Source: Bryobacterales bacterium
GTDB taxonomy: Bacteria > Acidobacteriota > Terriglobia > Bryobacterales > Bryobacteraceae
Assembly: GCA_027452065.1 (NCBI GenBank)
Contig: DAIDHC010000070.1
Location: 1 to 45,322 of the forward strand
DNA: 45,322 nucleotides
Reading direction: 5' to 3'
This document shows positions 44,685 through 45,322 of this stretch, piece after piece. The stretch's first letter is position 1. Each line of letters opens with the position of its first letter. Below the pieces are notes generated by a model that made no database searches, was not told where the DNA came from, and saw nothing but the letters and a program-made list of their open reading frames with translations. Both the position numbers and the translations under genes were made by a program.

Positions 44685-45322
44685 TTGAGTAGACAGGGGA
44701 GCCTTCCACTCAGCGTCTCGAAGCGGCAACTCCGGCACGTTGAGCGAATCCAGGCTGCTCGCGAGCAGCAGCATTCGACCGCCCCCAAACTTCTCTTCGG
44801 CGTGAGACCGCTGATCGTGTGCGGCATGCCGGTCAAACGGCCTCCCGCCGGACGTCTCGTTCACCGCCGCCGCAACGGAAGGTTCTTTCTCGAGATCACC
44901 GCGCATCCCGATTACGGGTTGCCGTTCGGTCAGGACCGCCTGGTGCTGATCTGGGTCGCCACGCTCGCTATCCGGCAACAGAGCCGAATCGTGCGCTTTG
45001 ACTCGGCGGCGCGGCTCTTCGAGGAATTCGACCTTGCGGTCGATGGGCCGCACTATCGCCGAATGGTGGAAGCTTTCCGGCGTATCTTTACGAGCACGAT
45101 CTTCTTCGGCGTCGTGGACGGCCCCGCAGACACCGTCGACAGCGCTCGCGTGCATTTCTTCGATTCCCTCGACCTTTGGTTCTCGCCGGCCGGGATGCGG
45201 GCGGGCGACGGTAATGTCGTCACGCTGAGCGAAACGTTCTGGAACGAACTGCGCAAGCATCCGATTCCGATCCAGCCGGACGCCGTGCGCGCGTTCGCGT
45301 CGTCGCCGGGCTGCCTGGATCT
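44685..45322 (+). CDS. repA: Plasmid-type replication initiator RepA (RepA_C family), 5' part
   Basis: The frame is open from 44655 to the window end and runs off it. Family features: RQLRHVERIQAAREQQH, LLFGVRPLIVCGMP, FLEITAHPDYGLPFGQDRLVLIWVATLAI, DGPHYRRMVEAFRRIFTSTIFF and NVVTLSETFWNELRKHPIPI, seen as shorter runs. These match plasmid RepA proteins that open the origin of theta replicons. Start is uncertain: TTG 44685 is the first in-frame candidate after the stop. ATG 44628 (MAQRQWGQ) is in the same frame but is cut by TGA 44652, which may be a recent nonsense change. Carried by an integrated element next to int/xis. Confidence 0.8.
   Translation, partial: MSRQGSLPLSVSKRQLRHVERIQAAREQQHSTAPKLLFGVRPLIVCGMPVKRPPAGRLVHRRRNGRFFLEITAHPDYGLPFGQDRLVLIWVATLAIRQQSRIVRFDSAARLFEEFDLAVDGPHYRRMVEAFRRIFTSTIFFGVVDGPADTVDSARVHFFDSLDLWFSPAGMRAGDGNVVTLSETFWNELRKHPIPIQPDAVRAFASSPGCLD

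Noticed and set aside
44541..45260. Minus-strand open frame opposite repA
   Set aside because: No motif; the plus strand carries clear RepA_C features.

Overview
The window is a G+C-rich stretch of a Gram-negative chromosome. Gene content suggests Acidobacteriota, probably the Solibacteres/Bryobacterales group: a TreS-maltokinase fusion with TreY/TreZ/GlgX, DUF4159, a P1B-5 ATPase with a hemerythrin tail, S41 peptidase, HEAT and PilZ proteins. This placement is inferred from gene families and codon style; there is no rRNA to confirm it.

Layout. (1) 1-3327: the end of a cysteine-rich bufferin-type (BufA) precursor, then an MNIO enzyme (DUF692, BufB), its DUF2063 partner (BufC), a DoxX protein (BufD), and a six-helix NrsF-like membrane protein that carries a zinc anti-sigma motif. 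This looks like a metal-responsive modified-peptide operon with its own anti-sigma factor. (2) 3632-6147: fatty acid desaturase and an OmpR-type two-component pair. (3) 6208-16769: a trehalose/glycogen block of treS fused to a maltokinase-like domain, treY, treZ, and on the opposite strand glgX. Two small stress-type membrane genes (YtxH and a 49-aa lmo0937-type protein) lie between them behind a near-perfect sigma-54 promoter. (4) 16971-21313: an AttEFG-H-like ABC exporter with a CrtC/AttH lipocalin-like protein. (5) 21503-26747: a P1B-5-type metal ATPase with a C-terminal hemerythrin domain, followed by a membrane histidine kinase and an NtrC-type sigma-54 activator. (6) 26613-42316: housekeeping and envelope genes, mostly on the minus strand: DUF2231, a secreted helical protein, RidA, PyrD, a PLP decarboxylase, a DHDPS-family lyase, DUF4159, PilZ, a LolA-like protein, S41 protease, zinc-ribbon membrane protein, CBM9-like protein, anion transporter, HEAT protein, EAL-HDOD protein and pyrophosphatase. 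(7) 42540-45322: secG and tRNA-Leu(GAG), then one end of an integrated element of visibly lower G+C with a tyrosine integrase, an excisionase-like HTH protein and a plasmid-type RepA that runs off the window.

Themes. Copper/iron-type metal handling appears twice (buf operon; P1B-5 ATPase). Trehalose and glycogen metabolism is clustered with small stress proteins, which points to desiccation or osmotic stress. Many intergenic start codons have a -10-like hexamer only 5-8 nt upstream, suggesting widespread leaderless mRNAs. The points most worth checking are the buf/anti-sigma hybrid, the degenerate kinase loop in TreS-Mak, the sigma-54 driven ytxH operon whose second gene lies antisense inside the treZ 3' end, and the in-frame stop near the start of repA.
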